64,000 nucleotides of DNA from Boudabousia tangfeifanii (lineage in GTDB: Bacteria > Actinomycetota > Actinomycetes > Actinomycetales > Actinomycetaceae), in assembly GCF_001856685.1 (NCBI RefSeq), contig NZ_CP017812.1, positions 1,178,001-1,242,000 on the forward strand, given 5' to 3'. The notes below the pieces were generated by a model, which was given only the letters and a program-made list of their open reading frames with translations, made no database searches and was not told the DNA's origin. Below are positions 17,138 to 25,919 of this stretch, one piece after another (within the stretch, counting starts at the first letter, position 1; each line of letters opens with the position of its first letter). Made by a program: the position numbers and the translations under genes.

Positions 17138-17181
17138 AATAGACATTGTTTGCATATTGCAAACACGTGTCTCAAATTTGA
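17138..17181 (-). promoter_or_regulatory. Promoter with overlapping palindromic operators for the permease
   Basis: On the minus strand TTGCAA is followed 17 bases later by TTATAA, a plausible -35/-10 pair. A perfect palindrome TGTTTGC/GCAAACA around ATATT (17147-17165) covers the spacer. A second, TCAAATTTGA (17172-17181) within a GT-TC/GA-AC frame, lies just upstream. The overlap is what a repressor site would look like; the regulator is unknown. Confidence 0.45.
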
Positions 17182-17227
17182 AACAAATAAGATTGCACTA
17201 CTTGTCCTCTTTCGATACATTTAAAGC

Positions 17228-17629
17228 ATGCGCCACAAACTCATTATCCCCGCCCTCGTGATTACCTTTTCGGTTCTGCCATTGAGCGCCTGCGGCCAAC
17301 CCAAGAGTGATGTAGACGCTTGCCTGATTATTGAAAATTCAACCCATGATTTAAAAAATGAGGTCAATAAGCTAGGTTTGGATGCGTTAGCCAGCCCCAA
17401 AAAACTTGAAGTTCCGCTAAAAAAGTTCATGTCGGAACTTAAAAAAGCCAAAGATGCGGCTGCCTCTAGCGAGCTGAACGAAAAACTAAACGATGCCCTT
17501 GATCAAGGGAAACAGATTTCTGAGGCCCTCTCAAAAGGTGACGTCCAGAAAGCCATTTCCATCGGCAGCAAGCCAGGCAAAGGCGTTGAAATTCTAGATA
17601 TCTGTAAACAAAAGACCAAAGATAAATAA
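17228..17629 (+). CDS. Small predicted lipoprotein, unknown function
   Basis: The 133-residue protein begins MRHKLIIPALVITFSVLPLSACGQ, a Sec signal with a lipobox LSAC and lipidated Cys near residue 22. The mature part is Lys/Glu/Ala/Asp-rich, probably helical or coiled-coil (LKKAKDAAASSELNEKLNDAL), with a second cysteine near the start (DACLII) and one near the end (LDICKQ) that could form a disulfide. No domain is recognised. The gene is divergent from the permease and shares its intergenic region. Confidence 0.7.
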   Translation: MRHKLIIPALVITFSVLPLSACGQPKSDVDACLIIENSTHDLKNEVNKLGLDALASPKKLEVPLKKFMSELKKAKDAAASSELNEKLNDALDQGKQISEALSKGDVQKAISIGSKPGKGVEILDICKQKTKDK

Positions 17630-17822
17630 CCAAAACCAATATCTCCCAAGTTCATTCTTATCAGCACATTTTCTCTCAAACCATGACCGCCATCTGATAG
17701 CTTTTATATTTCAGTAAAACCTATTATGGTGAGATGATTCAATCTTCCTTGCTTGTAGGACTTTAGTACCCGTATGATTATGGAAGTTAGGTAGTACTTA
17801 GAAACGTCAAGAGGAAAGTAAG

Positions 17823-18386
17823 TTGGCAAAAATTGCGATAGTTTTGGGTTCAGTGCGCGAAGGCCGCTTTGGAGAACAAGTTGCTAACTGGGTTTTAGAA
17901 AAAGCCGTCGCTGCAATGCCTGAGACAACTTTTACTCTAGTCGACGTACAGGAATTTGATCTCCCTATTTTTAACGGCACGATTTCGCCAGCGATGTTAC
18001 ATCGTCAGTATCCTGATCCTCGCATTAGCCGATGGTCCAAAGTAATGGACGAAGCCGACGGCTACATATTCGTGACAACCGAATACAATCATTCGATTCC
18101 TGGCGCCTTTAAGAACGCTATCGACCATCTATCACCTGAACTCAACCAAAAAGCGATCGCTTTTGTCGGCTACTCTTGGGATGGAGCGATTAGAGCAATT
18201 GAGCATTGGCGCAGTATTTCCGCCCAATTTAACCTCTATGATATTCGGGCGCAGTTGGCACTAACCTTCCCAGTCGATTCAACCGAGGGAGATTTTACCC
18301 CCCACCCAAGGCGTGAAAAAGAACTAGCAACACTTCTTAATCAGCTCGTTCCTGCAGCGAAGGCGTTAAAAACGCTTCGCGCTTAG
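17823..18386 (+). CDS. NADPH-dependent FMN reductase-like protein
   Basis: The 187-residue protein has the flavodoxin-like fold of NADPH:FMN/quinone reductases: AIVLGSVREGRFGEQVANW at the phosphate-binding start, the mid-segment TTEYNHSIPGAFKNAIDHL (TEYN.S.P..LKNAIDW class) and VGYSWDGAIRAIEHWR. The start is TTG 17823, preceded by AGAGGAAAG. It would reduce FMN or quinones at the expense of NADPH. Its stop overlaps the stop of the convergent DUF1801 gene by a few bases. The physiological substrate is unknown. Confidence 0.85.
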   Translation: MAKIAIVLGSVREGRFGEQVANWVLEKAVAAMPETTFTLVDVQEFDLPIFNGTISPAMLHRQYPDPRISRWSKVMDEADGYIFVTTEYNHSIPGAFKNAIDHLSPELNQKAIAFVGYSWDGAIRAIEHWRSISAQFNLYDIRAQLALTFPVDSTEGDFTPHPRREKELATLLNQLVPAAKALKTLRA

Positions 18387-18760
18387 GATTTATGCCAGAA
18401 CCCGACAGTCCCTTTTCGTACCTTAAGATTAGTTTCGATAAAGTCCGACAGAAGGTCATAGTCCACGGCTTGATTGTCACCAATTCGCATTAGCTTCTTT
18501 CCATGGCTATATCCAGCAGCTATTATTTTTTCGCTGAACTGCTCGATCAAATACCCTTCTGGAGCAACCAAGATATTCGGTTTCGAGTATGAAAAAGCAA
18601 TAATAAAATGCCCTTCTGGATCGATGAACATGGGCTGCTTCCACTTGATTTCAACTGTCAAGTCAGGATACGAACGTTGTATCCATTGCAGAATTTCAGT
18701 CAATTTTTGCCGCTTTAGTTCAGACGGAACCTCAGCAAGCCATTGGTCATAAGCAGACAT
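18383..18760 (-). CDS. DUF1801/YdhG-like protein
   Basis: The 125-residue product has the DUF1801 pattern: LTEILQWIQRSYPDLTVEIKWKQPMFIDPEGHFIIAFSY, with the conserved W-KQPMF and a later GKKLMRI. The fold is related to frataxin-like iron-binding proteins and some members are called iron chaperones. ATG 18760 is preferred to 18781 because GGAAAGAG lies just upstream. Convergent with the FMN reductase gene and overlapping it by 4 bases. Function is not established. Confidence 0.8.
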   Translation of the reverse strand: MSAYDQWLAEVPSELKRQKLTEILQWIQRSYPDLTVEIKWKQPMFIDPEGHFIIAFSYSKPNILVAPEGYLIEQFSEKIIAAGYSHGKKLMRIGDNQAVDYDLLSDFIETNLKVRKGTVGFWHKS

Positions 18761-18852
18761 ATTTCTCTTTCCAACAATCATGAAGCGAATAATGCCGAAA
18801 AACTCGAATATTTACGAATCGTAGATACTGAAAAGAATATCCTACTAAGCTT

Positions 18853-19512
18853 TTAGACTCTCTTACTAAAAGAGATATCGCGCTGATTTGAATCCGCCTT
18901 TAGTGACGGTAGGAAATATTCCCAGCCACCTACCAGTTTAGCTTGCTTTGCTCCATCAACAATTAATCCATGGAAACGCTCAAGTTCGTCAACGGAGAAA
19001 GTCTTAAGTTCTTCACTTTGCCCATACTTACTTCGAGCCTTCTCATATGTAGTTGGCATTTCATAACCGAGTGCCACCATTAGACGTCTTGCATATTTAT
19101 CCCAGATAAAAACTGGACGCGAGTATATATAAAGCAAGATAACGTCTGCTGTTTCAGGCCCTATTCCAGGCATTGATAGCAGGCTCTTACGCAATCGCGA
19201 AGTTTCAACTTGTTCAGCTTGCTTATGGTCATAAAGCCACCACTCAGCCCAATTTTGCAAGTAGCTTGATTTTGCTCGCATGAAACCTGCCGGACGAATT
19301 ACTGCCATTAAATCTTTTGGATCCGCATGCAAGATTTGCTCAGGACTGCTAAGTCCAGCAAGTTGCAAACCACGAATTGCTTTTTCAACATTTACCCAAG
19401 ATGTGTTCTGAGTAAGAACTGCCCCCACCCCGATCGCAAAGGGGTGATCAGCCGGCCACCACTTAGACAAACTAACAACAGTGCCTAGCTCCTGATAAAT
19501 ATCACGGAACAT
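18853..19512 (-). CDS. HhH-GPD DNA glycosylase, endonuclease III-like without iron-sulfur cluster
   Basis: The 219-residue protein has the endonuclease III core: LTQNTSWVNVEKAIRGL, a helix-hairpin-helix LLSMPGIGPETADVILLY and the catalytic-Asp segment VFIWDKYARRLMVALG. The Lys expected after the hairpin in true Nth (GVG-KTA) is replaced by Glu, so it may be a monofunctional glycosylase. The C-terminus has no cysteine, so the 4Fe-4S loop is missing. ATG 19512 has GGAGGGG 4 bases upstream. It probably excises damaged bases, but the lesion is unknown. Confidence 0.82.
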   Translation of the reverse strand: MFRDIYQELGTVVSLSKWWPADHPFAIGVGAVLTQNTSWVNVEKAIRGLQLAGLSSPEQILHADPKDLMAVIRPAGFMRAKSSYLQNWAEWWLYDHKQAEQVETSRLRKSLLSMPGIGPETADVILLYIYSRPVFIWDKYARRLMVALGYEMPTTYEKARSKYGQSEELKTFSVDELERFHGLIVDGAKQAKLVGGWEYFLPSLKADSNQRDISFSKRV

Positions 19513-19756
19513 AATCCCCTCCATAAACCTATTCTAACAAAAATCCACCATTTTGGTTTATTTCACACACTCTTATTGCAAGTCACGCCTATTAGGTTGA
19601 TTTAAAGTAAAACAATTATGTCTTTTCATATTTAACATAATTTGTCTTTCTTTTTAAAAAAATGCACTCGCCATTTGTGACATCCAGCAATACCACTGCA
19701 ACAGCATGCTAGAACGATGTACACTTAACCCTAAGAGAGCTCATTGGAGGACGATG

Positions 19757-20458
19757 ATGACCACAAATAGCGACATAAACGGACCTGAAGTAAATAACAC
19801 TAAGACCCAGATAAAAAGACGACGCTCTCGGAAGAAATTAAAGACTTTGATGTCCCAAACTTTCTCATCGCACCCCCAAGCACTAAACCCACCGGCTGAA
19901 GTCGCCCACTTATTCCCGGGTAATGCACTACCTAAGGCATTAAAAATTGATTTAGATTGGCAGTCGCAAGAGCTTCCTCCAAAATATCGCCAAACATTGA
20001 CGGTGCCTCAGCGTCGCGATATTGCCTCGGATATCGATCCACGGACAATGCTCTTGATCAAGCGGATCATTAAAATGGCGGGTGATGACTTTGCGAAAGA
20101 TGACCCAAAGTCCCTGCAATACTTAAGCTTGGTTGGACTCAGTTTGTTACCCGACCCGCTAACAACCTGGTATGTAGCAGCCGATCTTTTCAATATTCTG
20201 GCAAAAGCTTATGCTATGGCTGAGCGATGGGATGAAAGCCTTAACGCTGCCCATCTAGGATTACTCTGCCCAGACGGCGAACTAAAATCTGAACTATGGC
20301 TCAGCGCAGGTCTGAGTCTACTAGAGCAAAACCAAGAAGTCGCCGGAGTAACTGCCTTATCTGAGGCTGTCAGGATCGACGGACCAGAAGTACTACCACA
20401 GCACGATCCGCGGTTAACCATTCTTGTAGAGCAGTTCACCAAGCTTGGCACTTTGTGA
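19757..20458 (+). CDS. Uncharacterised protein with TPR-like C-terminal half
   Basis: I do not recognise this 233-residue protein. The N-terminus has a basic patch TQIKRRRSRKKLKTL. The C-terminal half is helical and reads like tetratricopeptide repeats (AKAYAMAERWDESLNAAHLGLL, then SAGLSLLEQNQEVAGVTALSEAVRI). There is no signal peptide or membrane segment. ATG 19757 is 6 bases after GGAGG; the tandem ATG at 19754 is too close. It stands alone between long AT-rich spacers. A scaffold role is a guess from the repeat type only. Confidence 0.6.
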   Translation: MTTNSDINGPEVNNTKTQIKRRRSRKKLKTLMSQTFSSHPQALNPPAEVAHLFPGNALPKALKIDLDWQSQELPPKYRQTLTVPQRRDIASDIDPRTMLLIKRIIKMAGDDFAKDDPKSLQYLSLVGLSLLPDPLTTWYVAADLFNILAKAYAMAERWDESLNAAHLGLLCPDGELKSELWLSAGLSLLEQNQEVAGVTALSEAVRIDGPEVLPQHDPRLTILVEQFTKLGTL

Positions 20459-20666
20459 TGATGATAAACAAAGTGAACCGGTAACTTTATCTCGACTTCA
20501 AGGACAAACACCACAGAGTCTCTAGGCTAAGAGCTTTTTATTCCCACCGAATTTTAGTTAGTAGGCCGAGCAGCCGTTTCTTTATAGAAACTTCTTTCTT
20601 TGAAACAAGTACCAACTTTCAGATTAGCTCGATTACCTAAAGTGCCTACGAACTGAACTAGTCTTT

Positions 20667-21830
20667 TCACAGTTCACGATATGTATTATTTTGCCTTTGC
20701 GGCACTTGTGCGATCATCATTTCACCTTCAGTTACCACGTTAACTTTAGTTTCTTGGGGTATATCCATTTCTCCAATAAATAAGGTTCCGTCATTGACAT
20801 AGAAGGTGACATCGCCTTGGTCAGCTCCAACTACCCGTTCAATCACTAAACGACCCCGCTTAGAAACACTCAGATCTGAGATTATCGTCGACTGATTGAG
20901 ACCACAGAACAGGCCCTCTTGCGCAACTACATCTGCCCCATTCGTCACTCTTAGACCGTTAGTGAAGCAATCAACTAGCTTTCCCCTCGTTCCTTGATCA
21001 GTAAAACGAATATACGCAAGCCCGCTATGCTCCGCTAAAAGCGAGGCTCCCTCCTCAACATGGATCGTATAGTTTTCCCATTTTGGTGGGTAAAGTAGAT
21101 AGGTTTCAAACAGATAGACTTCGGCATTCTGACCGACCAAACAGGCCAAACCAGTATTTTCAGGGCCAGGGAAATCAATATAAATTCGAGAAAGAATCAA
21201 AGTAAGATTTTCAGAATTAGCTGCAATCCCATATTTTTTCGGCTTTTTGAGCAAAGTAAAATTACTTAGCCTATTGCGGCTATTCGCTCGAAATGCAATT
21301 GAAATGTCAAGCAAACTACGTTTTGGATCCCCCACCGCAATAAGATTCGAGTTCTTGGGCAACACTAGCGCTTCGCTAGCAGGGTCGTGATATTCACCTT
21401 CATCGAGTAACACGATTGTGTCTCCGACTTTTGCGTGTTCGATGATGTAACCGCCTAAGTTTTCATATTGGTGATGTGTTACGAAGACAAACTTGCCAGT
21501 TGGATTTTCTAGATTTCTCGCTCTATATCTAGCCAGCAAGGCGGGTCGATATTTTTCTGGATCAGCTAACATCCATTCAAATTCAGTCTCGCTGAGCTTT
21601 GAATCTGGCTGGTAGGTGCTCATATCTAAAGGTGCCCCATAGGCTCCCGGGGCATCCACTTGCCCCATACCTAAAGATGCATTAGAACCGTAGGTGGAAT
21701 AGACAGTTTCGAAGTTACCAGTTTTGGGATTTTGTACTCTCATTTCAATTTGCATATCGGAATCTGCTAAAAACTCTTCCATTTTTGCGATTTCTTCCAT
21801 TGCTTGCGAGTCTATTTCTTGGTCAGACAC
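20667..21830 (-). CDS. Uncharacterised beta-helix-like protein
   Basis: This 387-residue cytoplasmic-looking protein is not recognised. The first 110 residues are acidic and linker-like (MEEIAKMEEFLADSD; YGSNASLGMGQVDAPG). From about residue 135 it reads as short repeated strands with Gly/Asn turns (TIVLLDEGEYHDPASEALVLPKNSNLIAVGDP and onward), the look of a right-handed parallel beta-helix. The start is GTG 21830, with AGGAGG 6 bases upstream; an in-frame ATG at 21881 has no such signal and would add 17 residues. No signal peptide is seen. Confidence 0.65.
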   Translation of the reverse strand: MSDQEIDSQAMEEIAKMEEFLADSDMQIEMRVQNPKTGNFETVYSTYGSNASLGMGQVDAPGAYGAPLDMSTYQPDSKLSETEFEWMLADPEKYRPALLARYRARNLENPTGKFVFVTHHQYENLGGYIIEHAKVGDTIVLLDEGEYHDPASEALVLPKNSNLIAVGDPKRSLLDISIAFRANSRNRLSNFTLLKKPKKYGIAANSENLTLILSRIYIDFPGPENTGLACLVGQNAEVYLFETYLLYPPKWENYTIHVEEGASLLAEHSGLAYIRFTDQGTRGKLVDCFTNGLRVTNGADVVAQEGLFCGLNQSTIISDLSVSKRGRLVIERVVGADQGDVTFYVNDGTLFIGEMDIPQETKVNVVTEGEMMIAQVPQRQNNTYREL

Positions 21831-22063
21831 TTTTAACCTCCTCGTTAAAGCTCCGGCACGAAGGGCACTCAACTTCGACATTGCCTTTTTCAGGCTAACA
21901 CGAAGTAGGACTTAAATCCTAAATTTACTACTTTCTTTAACAACTTTCGGGTCCATAGAATTTAAGTGTTTTCTGCAACATTGCTAACAATTGCCCAAAT
22001 AAGCTTGCTTGAAGGCAAGATTGACGATAAGTTATCACATTAATACAAAGATAGGAGTAGACT

Positions 22064-23668
22064 GTGCTTGAGGCATACCCTTATTTAACGGTGGTTCCAC
22101 CGCTGGTTGCCATTATTTTGGCGATTGTTACCCGCCGAGTTCTTTTAAGTCTCGGTATTGGCATTGTGGCAGCTGCGGCTTTGGTTGCAAACTTGTCACC
22201 TCTTGGCACCCTGAAAGAAATTTGGGGCGCTTTTTTTGGTATTTTTTATGCCGATGGAGCTTTGAACACAGATAAGATTTATATTCTGTTGTTCCTTATT
22301 ATTCTTGGCGTTATCACTGCTCTAATTTTGATGTCAGGTGGCTCTGCAGCTCTGTCCGAGTGGGCTGCAGGCAAAATCAAGAATCGTAAGGGAGCCCAGT
22401 TCTTGGCTGCCATCCTCGGTATCGCGATCTTTATTGATGACTATTTCAATGCTTTGGCCGTGGGCCAGGTAGCGAAGCCAATTACTGATAAATACCATGT
22501 CTCGCGCGCTAAGCTTGCCTACATTATTGACTCTACCTCGGCACCTGTAGCGGTTTTGGCACCGTTCTCCTCGTGGGGCGCCTCAATTATTGGTCTTCTC
22601 GCGCCAATCGTGGTGGCGGCCGGCCTCCAGCAAAGTGAAGTTACCGTTTTCTTGGGTGCTGCAGCTACTAATTTCTATGCGATCACCGCTGTATTGATGG
22701 TGCTACTAATGATTAGTTTTGGGATCGATTTTGGTCCTATGCGTACCGAGGAACGTCGCGCTATTCGCGAGGGCGAAACTTATAGCCCGAACGATGAGAT
22801 CCCAGGTGAGTTGGGCGATGACCTTCCGGTGCATCCTGAAGGCAAGATGCGTAGCCTGGTTGTTCCTTTCATCGCTTTGATTGTGGGCGTGATTGGAGCC
22901 ATGTTGGTTACCGGTGGGATTGAAGGACAATCTTGGACTTTGATGGATATGCTGGCAAATACTTTGGTGACTGAGTCGCTAATGATTGGTGGCCTTGCTG
23001 GTTTGCTTGCTGCCTTGTTGCTTTACTTCTCGGAGACTCGTAATAACCAGACCTTTGACTCTAAGGTTTTTGGTCGTGGTGTGGTCCAGGGTGCCCGTTC
23101 TATGCTTCCAGCAGTAGTTATCTTGCTTTTGGCTTGGGCTTTGGGCTCTTTGATCTCGGCTCTAGGCACTGGTAAGTATCTAGGTTCATTGGTAGAAACC
23201 GCGCACTTGGCCCCGCAATGGTTGATCCCGGTCATGTTCATTGCCGCTTGCCTCATGTCGTTCTCCACTGGTACTTCTTGGGGATCCTTCGGTCTTTTGA
23301 TTCCGATTGCCGGCGATTTGATTATTCATGTCAATGCACCTGAGTATTTGATCCCAGCCATTGGCGCAGTCTTGGCCGGTTCGGTAATGGGCGATCACTG
23401 TTCCCCGATTTCGGATACCACCATTTTGTCCGCTACTGGCGCTTCGTCCTCGTTGATTACCCACGTTCGCACCCAGTTGCCTTACGCGCTCACTTGTATG
23501 GCAGCATCGCTCACTGGTTACGTGGTCCTAGCAGCCACTGGCAGCAACCTGGTTGGCTTGTTAACTGCATTGATTACCTTGCTGGCGATTGTCTTTGTCT
23601 GGCGTCGTATGGCGACAGCATTGGACGAGGAGATACCGGATTCTGAAAAGGCCCCAATTTTCATCTAG
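22064..23668 (+). CDS. NhaC-type Na+/H+ antiporter family protein
   Basis: The 534-residue membrane protein has about twelve helices. Conserved features are IAIFIDDYFNALAVGQVAKPITDKYHVSRAKLAYIIDSTSAP (charged membrane Asp pair, positions about 125-165), FSTGTSWGSFGLLIPIAGDL, and GSVMGDHCSPISDTTILSATGA, all typical of NhaC antiporters. Members exchange Na+ for protons or use the gradient for amino- or organic-acid antiport. The start is GTG 22064 behind ATAGGAG. Single gene ending at a strong terminator. The substrate is not determined. Confidence 0.88.
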   Translation: MLEAYPYLTVVPPLVAIILAIVTRRVLLSLGIGIVAAAALVANLSPLGTLKEIWGAFFGIFYADGALNTDKIYILLFLIILGVITALILMSGGSAALSEWAAGKIKNRKGAQFLAAILGIAIFIDDYFNALAVGQVAKPITDKYHVSRAKLAYIIDSTSAPVAVLAPFSSWGASIIGLLAPIVVAAGLQQSEVTVFLGAAATNFYAITAVLMVLLMISFGIDFGPMRTEERRAIREGETYSPNDEIPGELGDDLPVHPEGKMRSLVVPFIALIVGVIGAMLVTGGIEGQSWTLMDMLANTLVTESLMIGGLAGLLAALLLYFSETRNNQTFDSKVFGRGVVQGARSMLPAVVILLLAWALGSLISALGTGKYLGSLVETAHLAPQWLIPVMFIAACLMSFSTGTSWGSFGLLIPIAGDLIIHVNAPEYLIPAIGAVLAGSVMGDHCSPISDTTILSATGASSSLITHVRTQLPYALTCMAASLTGYVVLAATGSNLVGLLTALITLLAIVFVWRRMATALDEEIPDSEKAPIFI

Positions 23669-23697
23669 AATTTTGGGTTTCCGCTAAAACTTGCACT

Positions 23698-23739
23698 GGT
23701 CTGGTGTGGAGATTTTGGTTCGCCGCACCAGACCTTTTT
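23698..23739 (+). terminator. Intrinsic terminator after NhaC-type gene
   Basis: GGTCTGGTG (23698-23706) pairs perfectly with 23726-23734 and is followed by TTTTTA. The 235 bases from here to 23974 hold no open frame or structure that I can support beyond the promoter of the next gene. Confidence 0.85.
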
Positions 23740-23974
23740 ATGCACGGATACAACCAGCCTAGACTGCGCGAAAAACTGCAAATGTCCTGCGCATCTTTAC
23801 CCAGGTGAAAACAGCAAATCCCAACAGTGAACTGTCATTGTTTGCAAAGCTACTTAATCTGAACCTGTCCGGCTTTACGAATCATCAAGTGGTGCCTAGA
23901 ATACAGCAAGGTTTCCTTTAGCTTTTCTCGATTGGTTACCGTATTACTTTTTGTCCCTTTGATTAATAGAACTA

Positions 23975-24970
23975 GTGATTTGTATGTTAAAAGATAGGCT
24001 TGATTCAGAGCATTGTGGTAACGACTCTTGCGAGGCTAATGCCTTTTGTTTGCCAGTAAACTATTTCAGTATTGCCTTAGGGATGCTTAGTGGCGGCTTG
24101 GCTTTCCGGCACGGTTCTTTAGCTCTTTCTATTCCAATAATTTATTCTCAGATATTTTTGTCTATTGCCGCGGTTATTTGGGCTGTGTTAATGGTTAGTT
24201 ACCTCTATAAGTGGGTCTATTTTTCCTGCGTAGCAAAACAAGAACTAGGCAATATTATCCAGTGCTGTTTCATTAGCCTAATTCCTATCACGACTATCCT
24301 GATGGGAATCGCGCTTTTTCCAAGGCAACATTTTGCGGCAGAGATAATGATGTTTGTAGGGATAGTTGGCCAACTACTGTTTGCGGCATATCGGGCTGCT
24401 GGCCTATGGCGTGGCACGCATACTATTGAGGCTACTACCCCAATTATTTATCTCCCCAGTGTGGCTTCACCCTTCGCTAGCACGATGGCACTCGGAGTAT
24501 TGCATCAACAACATTGGGCCATGTTATTTTTTGGCGCAGGTATCTTTTCATGGATCAGTCTGGAAGCTAGCATTTTGCATCGACTTCGAACTGGCAGTCC
24601 GCTCAGTGCAGCTACCCGTGGAGTATTAGGGATTCAACTGGCCCCTGCATTCGTCGGTTGCGCCGCATATTTGACGGCCACTGGCGGACATATCGACCTA
24701 TTTTCCGAAGCACTTATCGGTTATGGTTTACTCAATTTGATCTATCTAATCCGACTAATCCCATGGGTCTTTGAAGCAGGTTTTAGCTTATCGATGTGGG
24801 CCTATTCATTCGGTTTTGGTTCCATGGCAAATGTTGGTATTTTCCTATACGAGGATCAGGGCTTTAACGAACTTGGGATCCTTGGTATTCCCCTATTTTT
24901 GATTGGCCTATTTGCAATTTGTCTTTTGGCTATTACGACTGTCATTCACCTATTCCGCAATAACTCCTAG
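23975..24970 (+). CDS. TDT/TehA-SLAC1-family membrane transporter
   Basis: The 331-residue protein has about ten hydrophobic helices. It begins its membrane part with VNYFSIALGMLSGGLAFRHG, the hallmark first helix of the tellurite-resistance/dicarboxylate transporter family (PVSYFGI-LG-GGLG-AWR type). These are trimeric channels or carriers for anions such as dicarboxylates, sulfite or chloride. The start is uncertain: GTG 23975 and ATG 23984 both lack a good ribosome binding site. The N-terminus has three extra cysteines (EHCGNDSCEANAFC). The substrate is unknown. Confidence 0.75.
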   Translation: MICMLKDRLDSEHCGNDSCEANAFCLPVNYFSIALGMLSGGLAFRHGSLALSIPIIYSQIFLSIAAVIWAVLMVSYLYKWVYFSCVAKQELGNIIQCCFISLIPITTILMGIALFPRQHFAAEIMMFVGIVGQLLFAAYRAAGLWRGTHTIEATTPIIYLPSVASPFASTMALGVLHQQHWAMLFFGAGIFSWISLEASILHRLRTGSPLSAATRGVLGIQLAPAFVGCAAYLTATGGHIDLFSEALIGYGLLNLIYLIRLIPWVFEAGFSLSMWAYSFGFGSMANVGIFLYEDQGFNELGILGIPLFLIGLFAICLLAITTVIHLFRNNS

Positions 24971-25002
24971 GCATTTTGTGTATGTTTCCTCTTATTAGCC
25001 CG

Positions 25003-25044
25003 CTCGTAGTTGTTCTTTGATTACCTCATTGCGCTACGAGGTCT
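25003..25044 (+). terminator. Probable terminator after the TDT-family gene
   Basis: CTCGTAG (25003-25009) pairs with 25034-25040 across a long loop and is followed by GTCTTTT. The shorter alternative CCTC/GAGG is also possible. Confidence 0.5.
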
Positions 25045-25235
25045 TTTGCAACCTAGCTGAGATCCATAATTTCATTGCCGGTGTTATTGGTGCTCATCTT
25101 CGTTACTCTGTTGATCTCTAAGGGATCAACCAAAAAAATCTGCTTCGTGCTTGAACCAGGCTTGGCAGGGCAAACAATGAACGTTTCTTGTCTCTTGCGA
25201 GAGAAGTATGAATTTTTGCAAATAATGTAAAATCT

Positions 25236-25397
25236 ATGCGAAGTCTCAAGGAAACATACCGACGATCTATATCTCATAAAGCAGGAACTAATACTCTAAA
25301 CTTCTTGAGATATAGAGGAAATTCTATTGCTGACATGATCGGAACAAAAAGTCTTATGGACATGACCAAAATAGACGTTCAACATGGTCGAATCTAG
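25236..25397 (+). CDS. Possible short ORF (53 residues) preceding the small membrane protein
   Basis: An ATG-initiated frame encodes a basic 53-residue peptide (starts MRSLKETYRRS, ends DVQHGRI). No ribosome binding site is visible. It contains a 10-bp inverted repeat CTATATCTCA/TGAGATATAG (25267-25276 with 25306-25315). It ends 15 bases before the next gene. The rest of the 25045-25412 spacer shows no convincing gene; a minus-strand frame at 25053-25277 has no start signal. Could be chance. Confidence 0.25.
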   Translation: MRSLKETYRRSISHKAGTNTLNFLRYRGNSIADMIGTKSLMDMTKIDVQHGRI

Positions 25398-25412
25398 AGG
25401 AAGCCACTAGAT

Positions 25413-25661
25413 ATGTTGAAGCTAATTATTGAGCTCATGATATTTGGCTGTTTAGCGGTATTTTTCTGCGGCATTTTTTGGCTTGAAATGCCTGATGCTT
25501 CAGATAAAAAAACCGGACGGAAACGCACTTTGTATCAACGTTGGCGTTTGACTAAATGGAACCTACGCTGGCAACTTATCTTGGGGATTGCGGCAGTATT
25601 CGTTACTTTACTAGCTCTACTTCAACTGCTAGGAATTTTGCCCTACTTTGAAAGTTTTTAA
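25413..25661 (+). CDS. Small two-helix membrane protein, unknown
   Basis: The 82-residue product has one hydrophobic helix at residues 2-26 (LKLIIELMIFGCLAVFFCGIF), a basic cytoplasmic-type loop (DKKTGRKRTLYQRWRLTKW) and a second helix near 55-78. AGAGGAAG lies about 10 bases before ATG 25413. Nothing is recognised. It is the last gene before the accessory block with the bacteriocin operon. Confidence 0.5.
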   Translation: MLKLIIELMIFGCLAVFFCGIFWLEMPDASDKKTGRKRTLYQRWRLTKWNLRWQLILGIAAVFVTLLALLQLLGILPYFESF

Positions 25662-25774
25662 GCTAGCGCGTATTAGTAACTAAAATTACGTTTATACATG
25701 TTATCTAGATACAGCAGCGCCGGTGGTTTCATGGGCTTTTTTGATTTCAATTGCAGGGGGCATAGAAGCCCAAA

Positions 25775-25867
25775 CACCCCACAAGGCCACTGCGGCAACA
25801 CTCTCACCCACCACCCTACTCCCACACAAAACCCAGCATTTACAAGGGAAAACCCGCCACAGGGCAT
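25775..25867. repeat. ~93-bp dispersed direct repeat, copy A
   Basis: This segment aligns without gaps to 29729-29821. By hand about 59 of the first 73 positions agree, with the best core CACAAAACCCAG followed by (C/T)ATTTACAAGG, and both end GGGCAT. Both copies have the same orientation and bracket about 4 kb containing the bacteriocin operon. It carries no convincing gene. Confidence 0.75.
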
Positions 25868-25919
25868 TCCATCATGGGCAAACTTGCTCTCAAAGGCGTA
25901 CTTCATGAGCTCCTTGCGT

